DNA of 64,000 nt from Pseudophaeomoniella oleicola. Taxonomy: Eukaryota > Ascomycota > Eurotiomycetes > Phaeomoniellales > Phaeomoniellaceae. The stretch spans positions 1 through 64,000 of the forward strand of contig QWDQ01000040.1 of assembly GCA_003868215.1 (NCBI GenBank). The letters are read 5' to 3'. Both the position numbers and the translations under genes were made by a program. The notes beneath the pieces are model-generated. The model saw nothing but the letters and a program-made list of their open reading frames with translations. It did no database searches and was not told the DNA's origin. Shown here one piece after another: positions 26,001 to 38,634 of the stretch (positions within the stretch are counted from its first letter, which is position 1; each line of letters starts with the position of its first letter).

Positions 26001-26586
26001 GCGCCTGTGATGTAGGTTGCGTAGGTGCCGGTGGTGGTCCTGATGGTGGATTGGGTATCGCTTCGCGAGGTCCTGGCATCGGTGGAGGATGCGACGGTTT
26101 CTGGCTTGGGCTGAGCTCCATCGGAGCGTACGGGGGACGATTGCGATAGTCACCGGAACCGTAGTAATCGCCTGGTGGGGGACCTTCTGCCAACTGTCCA
26201 TTGGTGGCCGGCGGGGGTGGTGGATGAATGACATTCGCTACGTCCACTGGGGATCTCCTCGGCGTGGATATGCTCTCAGATCGACTATACGGCGGCGCTG
26301 TTGACGGAGGGGCATATTCCCCTCTGGGCGGAGGATAGGAGCTGTAAGGCTGTGGCGGTGGTATATGAGACGGCGCTGATGGAGGTCGCTCATACATGGA
26401 AACCGACGTAGGAGGAGCCACAACAGAAGGCTGCGGAGGCCACGAGTTGGGAGGGGCGGAAGGAGATGGATTAGGCCCGTGAGCCATAGAACCAGCTGTG
26501 GTCAGGGAACGCCGATGGTCGGGTACTGAATAACCACTATATGAGCTCTGGCGATAACGCTGCTCCTCAAGCCCTATTCCTTCCAT
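23069..26586 (-). CDS. Zn2Cys6 fungal transcription factor with long proline-rich N-terminus
   Basis: A nuclear DNA-binding regulator. Four exons: 26586-24314, 24241-24149, 24101-23358 and 23300-23069, with introns of 72, 47 and 56 bp; 3342 nt, 1113 residues. Residues 1 to about 260 are rich in Pro, Ser and Tyr. The zinc cluster follows at about 264-293 (CESCRTRKAKC, then CGHC, then C), spaced C-x2-C-x6-C-x6-C-x2-C-x6-C. A short leucine-rich segment after it may form a coiled-coil dimer element. The middle region, with YVHSYMCSMYVMHPILDPRRF and later IVQASSAVIGLVHR and IEICYWTCLQLESDL, matches the fungal_trans regulatory domain, the last two across splice junctions. The end (SPTLREDARILDIIQ) is in a separate exon. 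Most such proteins have the cluster close to the N-terminus, so its internal position is unusual. Targets unknown; I cannot assign a named orthologue. Confidence 0.88.
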
Positions 26587-26953
26587 CTCGGCTGCGTGGC
26601 AAGCTGTCGGCCATCCGGCTTATTGACCTACAGGCTGCATGGATGACGCTTGATTTAGGCAGGAATGATGCGCGCGTGTAACAACATTAGGCAATGTAGG
26701 ACCGTTATGACGGCTCGATAGGTCGTATGACAGACCAAACCTTTGCTTCCCTTGGTTCAGTGGCGGTAAAGGAACTCAATATAGAAGAACGCTGGCAAGT
26801 GAACTTAAGGGCTTCGAGGTGCGCAAAGCTCCGAATGGCAGAGCACCTAATGTATGCAGTCAAGCGGTCCTAATGCCTGTCACCGCAGCAGTCGCACACG
26901 GATAATGTATTGCGAAATTCCAAGTCGGTGTAATATCGAATAGAGGTCGCTCT

Positions 26954-26986
26954 GTGGTGGTGGTGGTGGTGGTGGTGGTGGTGGTG
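26954..26986. repeat. (GTG)11 microsatellite
   Basis: 33 bp of uninterrupted GTG units about 370 bp upstream of the Zn2Cys6 start codon; seen directly. Confidence 0.95.
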
Positions 26987-28270
26987 TCACAAGACGCGGC
27001 GTTGTTTGATTCGAAAATGGCCCAAGGTGAGAGAGCTCTTTGGGTATGTATCTGAGATCAAAGTGTGTGGACAAGACCGATCTACCTACCCCCCCTTCAG
27101 ATGATAATGCCGCTTTACACACAAGTTTCGGGTCTCAAAGATGATCAACGATTTTCCCCTGGATCCTTTCACTCTCAAATGTTGGTAATCCGATGGCGGC
27201 GTGTTCTTATGGTAAAGATCAGAAGGCAGGCAATACTGTACGTCGAGTGGGGGGTGGGAAAGAAGATCTTTTGTTTTTTTTTTTTGCAAGCAACAACAGC
27301 AGCACCAACAGCAAAAGAAGCCCAGGCTGATCGGCGCCAGCTTTTTTTTTACCGGCGCCCAAGTGGCGGAGCTGGGCCGAATTGAATGGAGATATTTGGG
27401 ATATTGGGACGACGGGGTGGATCACTCTACGACTGAGTTTTGCTTTACTGGCTACTGGATGGAGCAATGTTAGTGGTTCCCAAACAAGAGGATTCTCGAA
27501 GGAAAGGAAAATAAGAGTAAAACTAACGTGCTGAAGGGAAAATGAGGGATGTGGTCGATGGAGCAGACGAGCAGGGACAGGACAGACAGCTCCAGTACCA
27601 GTTGGGTAAAGTTTGCAACTGACAGTGGGCCAACAGTTACTACTAAGTCACCACGAGTCAGAGCTACACCACTTCAGCATCACCGAGGGGCTTTCTCGGA
27701 AAGCTGCTCAGGAAAAGTTCGGACTAAGGAATCGCGCGCGAGGTTGGCGGGTTGCGCATGCAAGATGCTAGGGCCAAAGGAGCGCCAGGGTACGTACCGT
27801 AGTAATGACTACTAGTAGTTGAGGAGCCACAAGGGCCCGACAAGGGATATGAGGGAGGGTCGACCGATCTAACCTTTCGGGTTGGAAGGAGCGAGGGGAG
27901 GGGCAATGGGCGAGATGCTGTCGCCTCGCCCATCGATTCTAGGTTCTTGTACCCGAGCTTCGGTTGATGAAGGGAGGGGGCGATTGGGTATTATGTTCAA
28001 GTGTCGAAGCCCGGTCCCAGCGTCGGAGCAGGGTTACGAGCAAGGCAGTCGATTGGGTAGGTAGAAAGAGATGGCGGTAGATCAGTTTCTTCAGATTGAT
28101 CAAATAATACTACCTAGGTACGTAGTAAAGGTATCGTAGTAATAATACTAATAACAATAAGAAAGAATAAGTTACGGGCAATTCAAACAGGACGACGATT
28201 GAGTGCTGGACTCGAATTGAAAAGCAGCAAAAGTGAGAGGGGAGGATCTTAGTTGTAACTGTCGAGCCGT

Positions 28271-28286
28271 CTCTCTCTCTCTCTCT
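28271..28286. repeat. (CT)8 tract in a pyrimidine-rich stretch
   Basis: Pure CT dinucleotides, then a CT-rich run to about 28320. Such tracts are common near fungal transcription starts, but no plus-strand gene follows. Confidence 0.8.
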
Positions 28287-29457
28287 TTCTCGTTCTCTCG
28301 TCTCTCCTTCTCACCTTCTCTTGGGACTACCTATCTCGCTATGTACTATGTAGATCCTAGTCTTTTCTAACTGCTTCGCTTCCCTTTCTCGGGCCCCGAT
28401 TTTTGACTCCAGCGATTAAACCTGATAGGGATGATTGGAGCAACGTTGCGTTACTGGCGTTTGGCATAAACTACTACGAAGTACTATGGTACAAGCAAGA
28501 CTCGCCTCGTCCCCTCGTCCCAACAGCAGATATCCGACCTGCACGACATATGCGTCGAGGCGTTTTAACGATGATGGAGAAAATAACAGGATCGGTAACG
28601 TACTGTACCCCTGTACTGGATCCAGTGATAGGACATGTTCTCTTCTCGAAGGGATGAAGATGAGGATGATCAGGCATCAAAAGAAAAGTCTGTAACTCCC
28701 TAGTAGGAATCTGGTTCCAAGATAACGTTAGTGAGCATAACAGTGACTTGACGACTCCGAGGAACAAATGCACGATACCACATGCAGGCGTGATGAGGCG
28801 GTTGGAAATGAGTACCTAGAATCAAAAACCGATCTTTGGTACAACCACACTAGGTACGCAGCGACGCCAGGGCTCAATCTTAGTGAGCTATTCCTGGATG
28901 TCATCCTGCAGATGATTTACCAGTCTCGACAAATCTTTGTTGTTCTACTCCTGTCTTCCAACCACTCCCCTCGTTGTGATAGGTTTACGGAATATACCAA
29001 TGCAGCTGATCGATCCCAACCGTCTCGTCACCATTAAAAAGGCGGTCACGGAAGCCTGAAAGGGGTAGATGAATAGGTACATCGTAGTTCTTGGTATTTC
29101 TTGGTATTTCGACCTCGAAATCTCTCAAGATAAGTTATATCTATGTAAATGGACTTACTCTTTTGCCTACAAGACCAAAATTGACGCTTCGCTAAGATCC
29201 ACCCAACCAAGACGGCGGCGGCCTGACGAATGGGCAAGCGTCCCAAAAAGCCTTAGAAACGCCTATTCTCAATGATCCCTGTAATACTTTGCCTCAGCAG
29301 AGCAAGCAATTTACCGTAGGGAATCCAGTCTGGCGATATACTGTAAATTAGTCACAATACCAAAGATGTCCTGCAGGGAATCTAATTTTCCAATGATGGG
29401 GCCAACGATCATGTACATATTTACTTCACTGTGCACCTGCCGTGAGAGCTGTGCTTG

Positions 29458-29788
29458 TACTACGTAGTACGCAGTACAGTATTGTAGCTTTCAAGGTGGG
29501 ATATAGTAAAATATCTTACCACGGTAGATGCCTGAGAGGCAGATCGAACAAACGATCATCCCACAAGGTCTACTACGTAGTACAGGAAGATAACACGAGG
29601 TAGTACTACGTAGTATGGTACTAAGGACGATATGATTCCGTCCTGTAACCGTCGAGGCTGTGGCTTGGCCGCTTGTGAGGTAGCTTACCAGCCAGTTGGT
29701 AAGGTTTCCCCCTCCCTTGAGGTCCTGTCCATAGTAAACATATCTAGATCGTTGATCCCCTAGTAAGTACTACGTAGTACTACGTAGT
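29458..29788. repeat. Cluster of TACTACGTAGTA palindromes
   Basis: Perfect 12-bp palindromes at 29458-29469, 29571-29582, 29604-29615 and 29768-29779, the last followed by an overlapping near-copy to 29788. Further perfect copies lie at 31003-31014, 54757-54768 and 54881-54892. All are intergenic. Function unknown; they could be binding sites or a genome-specific short repeat. Confidence 0.85.
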
Positions 29789-32700
29789 GATAAGTTATGT
29801 GATCCCACGGCATTTCCAAAATAGGTCTTGGGGGCGCACGGCAGACGGTAAGTAAATGAGGCAACGGTAATACCAAACCACTTGTAACTACCTTACCTAG
29901 CACCTATCCTGGGAGGATTGTTCGGAGACTGCTATCACAGATTGCGTGCTTTGTCGCCCAATTTCTCGGTTTTCCGGAGGCGATGGAACAAGGGCGCCGC
30001 CGGCGACACAGCTCTGTCGGTGAGCACGGCTCGAGTCGAAAAGAAATCAGGGAACGGTATCATCATGATTGCGGAATCTATTACGGTAGATTGCATACCA
30101 GACTATGCTTCTCCCTTCCTTGTAGAAGACCCATCCATTTCCAGCAGCCTGGATCACTAATTATTGTCCACTAACTTAACTCGATGCCGCGACTACTATG
30201 TACTAGGACGCTTCATAACCTTCTGTTGTCATCATGGGGGTAAGTTACCGGATCCTTACACAATGACAGCAGATTAAGGCGCTGGGAAGACAGCAACCAC
30301 AGACAAATGAAAGCGTGAATACCGTTGTACTGCAGAGTGACTTTCGCTCCCCCTGAAATGGAGCTAAGACGACTTGATCCACTGATGTGCTGCTGTGCCC
30401 GCCAACAACGTCGCATTGCAAGCAACCGACGAGCCGAGGATTCATTTCAAGCTGAAATACTTATCTAGGAAGGGTACCTAGTATCCAGCTGCAGCCGTCC
30501 TACCAAAAGGCGGTAAGAACCTTCTTGCTGGCATGGCGCTGCATGAGGAGAACGGAGCAGACGATATGCATCTCGTGAAGGAGAATCAGGCGATCCGGGA
30601 TGAGGCGGAGGTGAGAATACGATGCTATGACGGAGATGAAGCAACATAAGGATCCATTTCGTCGGCTTCGACGCACGTTGTATCGTAGTATGGAACACTG
30701 TGGTACGTTTGAGATCCGTCTGAGCGAAAGAATGTATCACGTTCCAGTTCCAATACCAATTCCAATTCCATGGCAACAAAAGCATTGTCCGATTTGATCT
30801 GATACGATATGGACTAGGAAATACCGACCAACATGCAGACCGCCTTATCTCGCCAGCGCCAGGATGATTCTGGTCTACGCGTAAGCTGTAGCCGATGGGC
30901 GGTTAAACACGGCATAACCATCCCCAGGTAATATTGAGTCATCAACGGGTGGTGGCTTCAGTCTTGCTGAGAAAGGCATTGCCGGTCACCGCCAGACTGG
31001 GATACTACGTAGTAAGTTACCGTGCAACTACGGTACAAATATGGATTGCTTGGGTCATGTGGCTACAACAACTGCGCGGCAAGGCAAGGCAAGCAAGGAG
31101 AAGTTGCATGTACCATAATAAACCACTAAGTAACTACATCACTATGTACATACGCTATTCTCATAGCATTTCCAACTTTGCCTTGACCTCGCCCGAGAGA
31201 GTCCCGAAACCTCGAACAATGTGTTTAGTAGTAACGAGGTTTGCTCCCTTGAAGTCAATTTCCGTCTATCATCTTCGCATCGAGATTCACCATGGATTCA
31301 CCATGGATTCTCACCAAATACGAATACGGTGCCGCGCAAACTATGAGCGTTGATGATCGTGACAAATTGCCGGTCACATTCTCCCAGGGTCCGTTGGTCC
31401 GACAGGCTGCAGTAACGAAGTGTTACGATTCAGAGTAATACATGGCAGTAGATCTCATGGCTCTGTGAAAAGCCAAGATCGATACCCAACCTATTACTAT
31501 TACTTGGTACTTACTTTTATGCCGATCTGTTATGATCCTGTGATATAGTTACTCTGTATGGTATGTTGGTCCCATGACGGACTGCCTACCCACGCACCCA
31601 GCACATCCCACGCCAGATCAGTCATCACAGTAATTATCTTGGAGGATGAGTTTGATCCTTGGACCAGGCTTCTCTAGCCTTCAGAAGAAAAGCCCTTTGA
31701 CGGCATTCTTCTTGGACTACTTTTGCGAAATCGGCATTTCCAAGGGTCAACGTCACTGCCTGTGTCTAGGCCGTAGACTGCCACTACAGCAGATGAGTCC
31801 GCTGTTATACTACCACGTAGTATATCTTGAGTAACATCGTGGGATTGCCACAGACCCGGGTTTACTAATTACTACTGCCCACGTATGTACTGGTGAGCTG
31901 GTGACCTGGGAGTTTACTATTACGATAGGATGGCAAATGGTCATACAAATGACTACGGTACTACGTTTCGTAGTAGTAGGACAGCACAGATAGGCCAATG
32001 AGCGATCGCAGGTCCAGATACGATTCAATCAAGCGTTTTCGGCTAATTAAATGATGGCACGTTTGTTAAGTGGTACTATGCTATCACTGTCAACGGCTTG
32101 AGACTTGGCTTGCCGAGTTGCTGAGTTGCTGGCTCGCTGGCTTGCTGGGTGCCTGGCATGACACTGTCTATCAGTGGGGGGTTGGCGGATTGCGACCACG
32201 GTGCAATGCCATTTGGGGTCAAGCACAAGTCTTTACCAGTCTGTCGGTAACAGGCGGCTGCTACGCCTCGTGGAGCCATAGGCATTTGCCGTAACCAGGG
32301 GTCATTCTCAGAAAGTAACGAAGTAGCGAAGTAGCTCATAGTACAATGTCTGACAATAATGTTAGTAGTAGCAACTTATCGAAAGATGTAGACTTAGTAG
32401 TAATAGCAACCCGTCTCGCCGTGCAATCGAAAATACCCCCACCCCTCCAAGAGGAGGCGCAAGTCTGTTGTCCCAATGATCTGTCATAGTTATGTGTATA
32501 GTTACTAGAACCTCCAGCTACGTACTATGTAGACCAGGCACGAAACAACGCCGTCTAATCGGTTCGGCGCTTCACCTCGGGTCGTTGCCGAACTGAAATC
32601 TCTAATATTGCCCAAGACGAATGAGATACCACATCAACTTATGACGTCCACAACAGAACAGAACATTGCCTAATCGCATTTCGCGATCCAACTTTCAGCC

Positions 32701-35104
32701 TTCACCTCGAGAATTCTGTATACGCAATGTGGCCACGTCTTTTAAGGGAGATCTGCCTGTGAATGTGGATCTGTAGAGAGATGTCCAATGCAATTTGGCA
32801 GGTCCAACATCGAGATCGGCAAGAAGACAACAGTGAGGCGACCATGTCTGTATTGCCGCCGGCAGTCCATTACAAGCATTCATGCGATGGGGAAAGTAAA
32901 GGCTAATTACGTGCCTATAGTAATACTTCTGGACTGCTATTACTACCTAGGTACGTAGTCCTCGGTAGTAGAGCTGCTGAAGGGACAAGTAGAGTATCAA
33001 TGTCGCAACGGACTACCCAGTTCAGCCTCGCACAGTCAAGTCAAGCCACCTGATTAGTAGCACGACCATTGGAAAATGCACGGCTTGCAGTATTATGAAA
33101 CTAACTAAGTCACGGCCTCTCCAAAACGAGAAATCTGCATGGATTTGATCTGGAAATCGATGAGCACTACCTAGTATGACACGAGCACAGTCGTCGCAAA
33201 ATCGTCTATCTACGAAGGTACAAGGTTGGTCCAACCTACCTTAGCCAACACTGTCGAATGTTCAGGGATATACAGTAACTTACCGTGTAGGCGACAGACA
33301 TCTCTTTCAGTAACGAGAACATTTCCCGTATCATCCGAATGCTCACTACTGTAATTACTCATTTGGAGCGAGATGGCCCCGAAACCACCAAAGAGTAACC
33401 TACAGATTTCACCAGGTGGCCTACTACGTACATACCACATCGTATAACCCCTACCCACACATCTCCGTTGTTTCATACAAGCCGATTGCAATGTCGCTAC
33501 CGCTACCTGTCATGGTAGATTCTCGGTCCCGATCCGCGACCACAATGCTGGTAACATTGACCAGCCTTTGGAAAACTGGACACTTCATCATTCCCAGCGA
33601 GTCAAGTCCAGGTAGCGATGACATAGAGATGTAACGCGACTCCAGCTAACTACCCGTCTTGAGCAAGTCTACTACAGCACCAGTACAACGTACACATCGC
33701 TCTCAAATGTCTAACTCAAGAGAAGTTGGTTGTCCCTTGTTGCAAATGCTAATCACCAGTTATTGGTACGGCACTATCGGCACCTTTTTCCCCTTCCCGT
33801 GTTCTGAGGTTAACAACTCAACGCCATTTATCCCCGATCTTTCCTAATATCGATTGGCTCGCAAGCAACCCCCAGCCCAAAAAGTCTCGCCTATCAGCCT
33901 CACTTCCTTTTCGTCAACAGTGCTATTGCGTCCCAAAGTACGCCATCATCTCTGTACAAGGGATAACCATGCAAGTAACCGTTGTTTACCTGCAGCACTC
34001 GACGCTGGTACACTGGCTAATCTACGCTTGTGCAACACCAATGAAATTCAAGAGAAATGTGACAGATCATACGTTGTACTCACGCTCATATGGCTTCAGA
34101 CCTCTCGAGCCTGATCGAGCAGCATCCCAGAGACCAGATTCTAGATGTGATTACCGCTCATCACATACACCGAGCATCTCCGTGGTATCACACTCCATGT
34201 CATCCCTGCTGCATTACTAACAAATGCGACCGCGGGCTAGATCCTCCATCTATTGCCTATTGGAATCTAAACGCTTCTCGACGGGTATTCCAGCAAGGAT
34301 AAGCATCAAGCGAGGGTCAAACCCTATCAAATGCACAAACGATACAGGGAAATGGCAGGATTGCACCCATTTCAGTTGACCATTTCCAGAATTTGATCGA
34401 TTTCATTGACAATCATTTGTCAATTGTCACACTTTGGGTTTTCCCATCTATGGCGCATCACAATTGTTCTAAATGCCATGTTTGCAACGGTCCCATGGTG
34501 ATCCGGGGATTATTGGCTTGATGCTAATCACAGAGCACCGGCCTTACCGACACATCCTGTCATGGTACTTCTAGTCACCGCCAGTTGTCACGCCTGAAAT
34601 GAGAGCCAGATCTTTGCTTTTGTCGCTGTCACAATTTTGGCTTCCGGTAGTCTGGCCCATCAAGCCACTTGTTCCAGGCCCTCAAAAGCCCGCGGAATTA
34701 TTGATCACAGATTGCAAGAGGCGGTGATACGTTGGCAGAATCATCCAAGATATCAGCAAAGCTTTGGTGAAAGCTTGATGTCTTGCTATAGAATTCAGCC
34801 TTTGGCCTGGATGGCTTCCAATGTTGAAGACTTGTCCTGCGCATCGCCAAGACTCAAGGTACAGAAAGTACTGTTTTCCTAGGCAACATGGCTCAAAATG
34901 GCCGGGCCATCCATGCGATACTCCTCCTTTCAAACCTTCATTATCACTACTGCATATCTGATACGCTTTGCCTTCATGGATGCCAACATCGTCGCGTCTG
35001 TGTGTAAGCTCTCACTCCCTGTACAGCCTAGTGACCCCTCGAAAAGGTTGTCTGGCAAAACAAAACTCCAGCCATTCAACCCCTTGTCCTGTTGCATTCT
35101 ATCG

Positions 35105-35922
35105 TCACAGTTTTGCATCGCCCTTCAAGACATCTTTGAGTAACTGGAGCGCCTCAACCGCAAACGCTACCATGTTCTTTTCTCGATCTCCTCCTAACCC
35201 CGTGTTCAGTTCCCTTGTGAAGATTCCTTTCGGCGATGCAACTGCCAAGGCAACATAGCCCCTAGCTCATCGTCAGCAATGCTGTGCAATAGGCATGTGC
35301 AGATTGGGTGTAAACGACGTCCTGCAATTCTGACTCCCAGTGTTTCCAACGGGAATCAGGAGTTACGGGCAAGCTGATGATCAGACATACGGTGTACGAT
35401 TCTTAGTATCTCCTCCAGTCGGCCCAGCAGTTCCTGACTCGCAGATCGTGTAAGTCGAATCCAAAGTTCCCCGTACGTTCTGTGCCATTCTTGAGACGAT
35501 CTCTGGCGTTGGACCTCGATAGCTGTCGGTATGCTCCTGCGTCCATCCTACAAAGGCTTGACGAGATTCGAGTGTGTATATCTAGTCTCCACTGTGAACA
35601 GCCGATCTTACGCATTATCTTGCCAACGTTAGGTCAAGGGGGGATGTTGATCGACTCACGGTCAAACCACCACGGTAGATCGTCGATGCACCAGGTGTCG
35701 CGAGTAACGACGCTGAAATGATACCCCCAGCTGCCTATAAGATGTGTCAGGAGCCATGTCTTTGCTTGCTTGCTAGTTTTCTTGATGGGGAGAGAAGAGT
35801 AGAGGAAGGGAAATTATTCCTACAGTCTCAGCCACCGATACTGTCTCTTTATTCTCCTTCAACAGATTCGCAACCTCACGAACCAAAGTCCGGATAGATG
35901 CAGGCGGGAAAACGTCTGCCAT
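35105..35922 (-). CDS. CinA/PncC-type nicotinamide-nucleotide amidase (CinA C-terminal domain protein)
   Basis: Family members hydrolyse nicotinamide mononucleotide to nicotinate mononucleotide plus ammonia; fungal ones are little studied. Four short exons: 35922-35824, 35734-35660, 35581-35391 and 35261-35105, with introns of 89, 78 and 129 bp; 522 nt, 173 residues, a normal length for a stand-alone CinA C-terminal domain. The translation starts MADVFPPASIRTLVREV and continues with SVAETAAGGIISASLL, ATPGASTIYRGGLT, YTLESRQAFVGWTQEHT, ESGTAGPTGGDTKN and PGYVALAVASPKGI; these match the family's AES..GG, PGAS..Y.GG and SG.AGPTGG motifs in order. Splice sites are consensus-like, with a CTAAC branch site in the second intron. 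The first residue follows a plausible leader. The gene sits alone between two long geneless stretches, and no exon exceeds 191 nt, so open-frame searches easily miss it. Confidence 0.9.
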
Positions 35923-38071
35923 TTTGGATTGATTTATTTCCTCGGAACGCCTTGCAGCCCGATTGTGTTAACTATATGGTAAGTATGTAATTATTGATGA
36001 GCTCGTAGAACTGACTGACTGATTGATTCGATTTATAATCTTAGGATCGGAACGGCAGTTCGTTGATATCAAATGCCCCGCATGGATGCTATTGACTGAG
36101 CGGTAGTACTCGGAATGACGCGCTCCTTGTGTTGAGCTTGTTGACATCAGTCTCTCGCCATATGTAATCGTACAACAGGACATCAACATTTCCAACGGCC
36201 GCGTCACCAGTCGTAATGAAGTTTCCAGTGATGATGTCTCGCTGTGATTGATTAGGCGTGGTTTTTAATGGTTTCTTTTGCTCCCCTCGATCGGAGAAGT
36301 AGGTAGTATCATAGCGTGACCTGCGGGAATCTATAATTATATATATTCCAGCTCTTTCATTCTATCAGTCAATCTTGAGAAGTTGAATAGCTACAATCTG
36401 TTTATATTTTCACACCTGTGTTGCCTTTCAGTCACTGTCACCATCAAAACCTTGTTCTCACTCTTTTTCATTTTCGTTTTTTGTCTTTAGCATTGTTGGA
36501 TGAGAGAAGGAAAGCCTTGCCTTGCCACGGAAATGCTTAGATGAGAAAGAATTCCGAGCAACGGTACAGATTGATTCTCTTGTTGTCCTACTTCTATTGC
36601 ACTGTCAAGTCTCGCAGTCTGTTGTGTGAAATGCCACCTTTTTCATCCTTTGATGGTCGGTTGAGAGTCTGCATGCATATGAAAAGCGCGGACATCCCTC
36701 AGCGAACCGCTGCTATATGGGAACTGCGACCATTGCCTGCTTGATGCAGATGGCCCTCAATCTAGTACCTAGTGTGCAGAGGCTGTTAATGGCTACCCTT
36801 TTGGTCATGGATGAATTTGGAAGTTGAACATATGTCACCAGGGCCTGCGGACCCAAAATCAGTCATGGCCAAGGGAGCTGTCATTTTACCGGAGGACCAA
36901 AGCATCAAGACAGACACGCGCACCATTTTACAATGAACCGAACGACGACCGTCAATCAGAGACAGGTATTCATACCAACCACGTCTCGAACAACCTTCCA
37001 TCAAACAACTAGCACCACGGCGGCAGCTTATACCTAAGCGACGCAGAGCTACAGACATCTACTTAGGTACATGATAAGGCACACTCGGTTGGACAACACA
37101 GTTCCCATAAACCAGTCCAATGCATATCCGAACTCTGGCTGCCCTTCAAGAAGTATTTTCGGACCCCGGCTCACCAACCTGCCTCTCACGCACACAGCCC
37201 GTCAGCAATCAATGAAAACAGTCAACGAACGCACAAGGAAAGCCTTCAGCAAGTATCCTCACACCAGCTGACAGATTCCGGATGCTTTCTTAATCATCCC
37301 CTCCCTCCAACCATATTCATTCAGTTTCTTCTACTAACACACCCTTTAAAAGTTCATATGAACATTCCTACTTCCTGTCCTATGCTCTGCCTCAACCACA
37401 AAGACCCAGTCCCCCGAAACAAACGTGGCACCCCGTCACATCGCTCTGCCTCGACTCTCATACCCCGCCCTGTTTGACACGAAGACCGTCCCTGCATCCT
37501 CAGCCTTCCATCTCCAATGCGATCCGGTTGCGAGCCTGTATTACATCACTTCTCTTCCCTCCCTTATCTCCTCCCCCCCTCTCTCTCTATCTACCTATCC
37601 TATCTAGTATCTAGTCATATATATATATATCTCTGTCCCTCCCTCCCTCCTCCATCTCACTCCCTCCACCTATACAACTCATATTCATTTCATCCAATCC
37701 ACTTCATCTATCCACCATCTAATTCCAAGAAGAAAAAAAAAAAAGAAAAAATCATAACGATCAAGCATGATATGATGGTATATATAGGTACCTACCTACC
37801 CTTAACCTTACCCTACCTTTTTCGTACCTCTCCGGAGTTTCTTCCAATCCCTTTCCTCTATATACGGGTACACACACACACACAATACACACGCCTTTTT
37901 CATCATCACAATCAATCTACCCCTCCTCCTCCCCCTCCTCCTCCTCTTCTCCTCCATATATATGTTACCTACTCACTCACATAGCTAGGTACCAACCTTA
38001 CACTTCCATCCAAGCCTCTCTGCTCTGTAAAACAGCAAAGTAGTTATAACAACCCTTCCCTACCTTAGATA

Positions 38072-38093
38072 CCCCCCCCCCCCCCAAAAAAAA
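38072..38093. repeat. Poly-C/poly-A tract (C14 A8)
   Basis: A 14-base C run directly joined to eight A; seen directly. The exact length may suffer from sequencing error. Confidence 0.85.
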
Positions 38094-38493
38094 GCCTAAC
38101 CTAACCTACTTCTTAAAAAGGAAACCGGAGCATCACTCACTCATTGCAGGGCAGGGCACATGTACGATTATTATTTTCTAAACCTAGCGCAAAGTAAAGA
38201 AGTAAGAAGTAGCTAAATATATATATATATACCCCTCGCGCGCTTTACTACTAGGAAGAAATTTTTATCTGGGAAAAGAAAAAGACGGAAGAATGAAAAA
38301 AAGAGGGAGGAAGGAGGAGGAGGAGGAGGGGTACCTATGATGATGATGATGAGGATTTTTTATTTGGTGTTTTGGTGGGAGATGATCAAGTGGGTGGGGT
38401 ATGGTATATATATGGTCCGTTGGAGATGGGGATGGAGGAAAGGGGGTTTGTGTTCAGGTTTCCGGTTCTTCAAGGAAGAGAGGAAGAGAGAGA

Positions 38494-38496
<3 letters not shown>

Positions 38497-38529
<33 letters not shown>
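38497..38529. repeat. (GA)n microsatellite
   Basis: About 16 uninterrupted GA units preceded by impure GA-rich sequence from about 38474; about 105 bp past the stop codon of the MOSC gene. Confidence 0.9.
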
Positions 38530-38531
<2 letters not shown>

Positions 38532-38634
38532 CAAAGTAAGGGATACGCTCATGGATCATGTTACATGCTTGACTAGGCCGCAATAAAGGATGACACACGG
38601 TGAAAGCTGAAGAGAATATGATGATAACTCATAG

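Larger units (their letters stand above)
26587..35104. other. 8.5-kb geneless stretch with palindromes and microsatellites
   Basis: Between the start of the Zn2Cys6 gene and the stop of the CinA-like gene I found no frame with family similarity or good exon structure. The first part probably carries the long promoter and leader of the Zn2Cys6 gene. It contains (GTG)11 at 26954-26986, (CT)8 at 28271-28286, a tandem ATTCACCATGG duplication near 31290-31310, and five perfect copies of TACTACGTAGTA between 29458 and 31014 plus diverged ones to about 33430. Base composition is balanced, so this is not AT-rich, heavily mutated repeat DNA. Non-coding transcripts are possible but cannot be seen. Confidence 0.5.
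35923..38634. other. 2.7-kb geneless stretch, low complexity on its right side
   Basis: Contains the CinA-like promoter on the left. From about 37540 the sequence is pyrimidine-rich with TA, CA, C and GA simple repeats, including C14A8 at 38072-38093 and (GA)n at 38497-38529. A CT-rich leader-like stretch at 36400-36490 is not followed by any convincing exon. No gene seen. Confidence 0.5.

Noticed and set aside
30934-31353. 139-codon plus-strand frame in the geneless stretch
   Set aside because: No family similarity; composition looks random and it includes a palindrome copy.
34340-34450. Short TTGACAAT/ATTGTCAA inverted repeats
   Set aside because: Only about 8 bp long and imperfectly spaced; expected by chance in this much non-coding DNA.
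26587-35104. tRNA, rRNA or transposon remnants in the gene desert
   Set aside because: I scanned for B-box-like GGTTCRA contexts, terminal repeats and transposase or reverse-transcriptase motifs and saw none; a covariance-model or repeat-library search could still find diverged ones.
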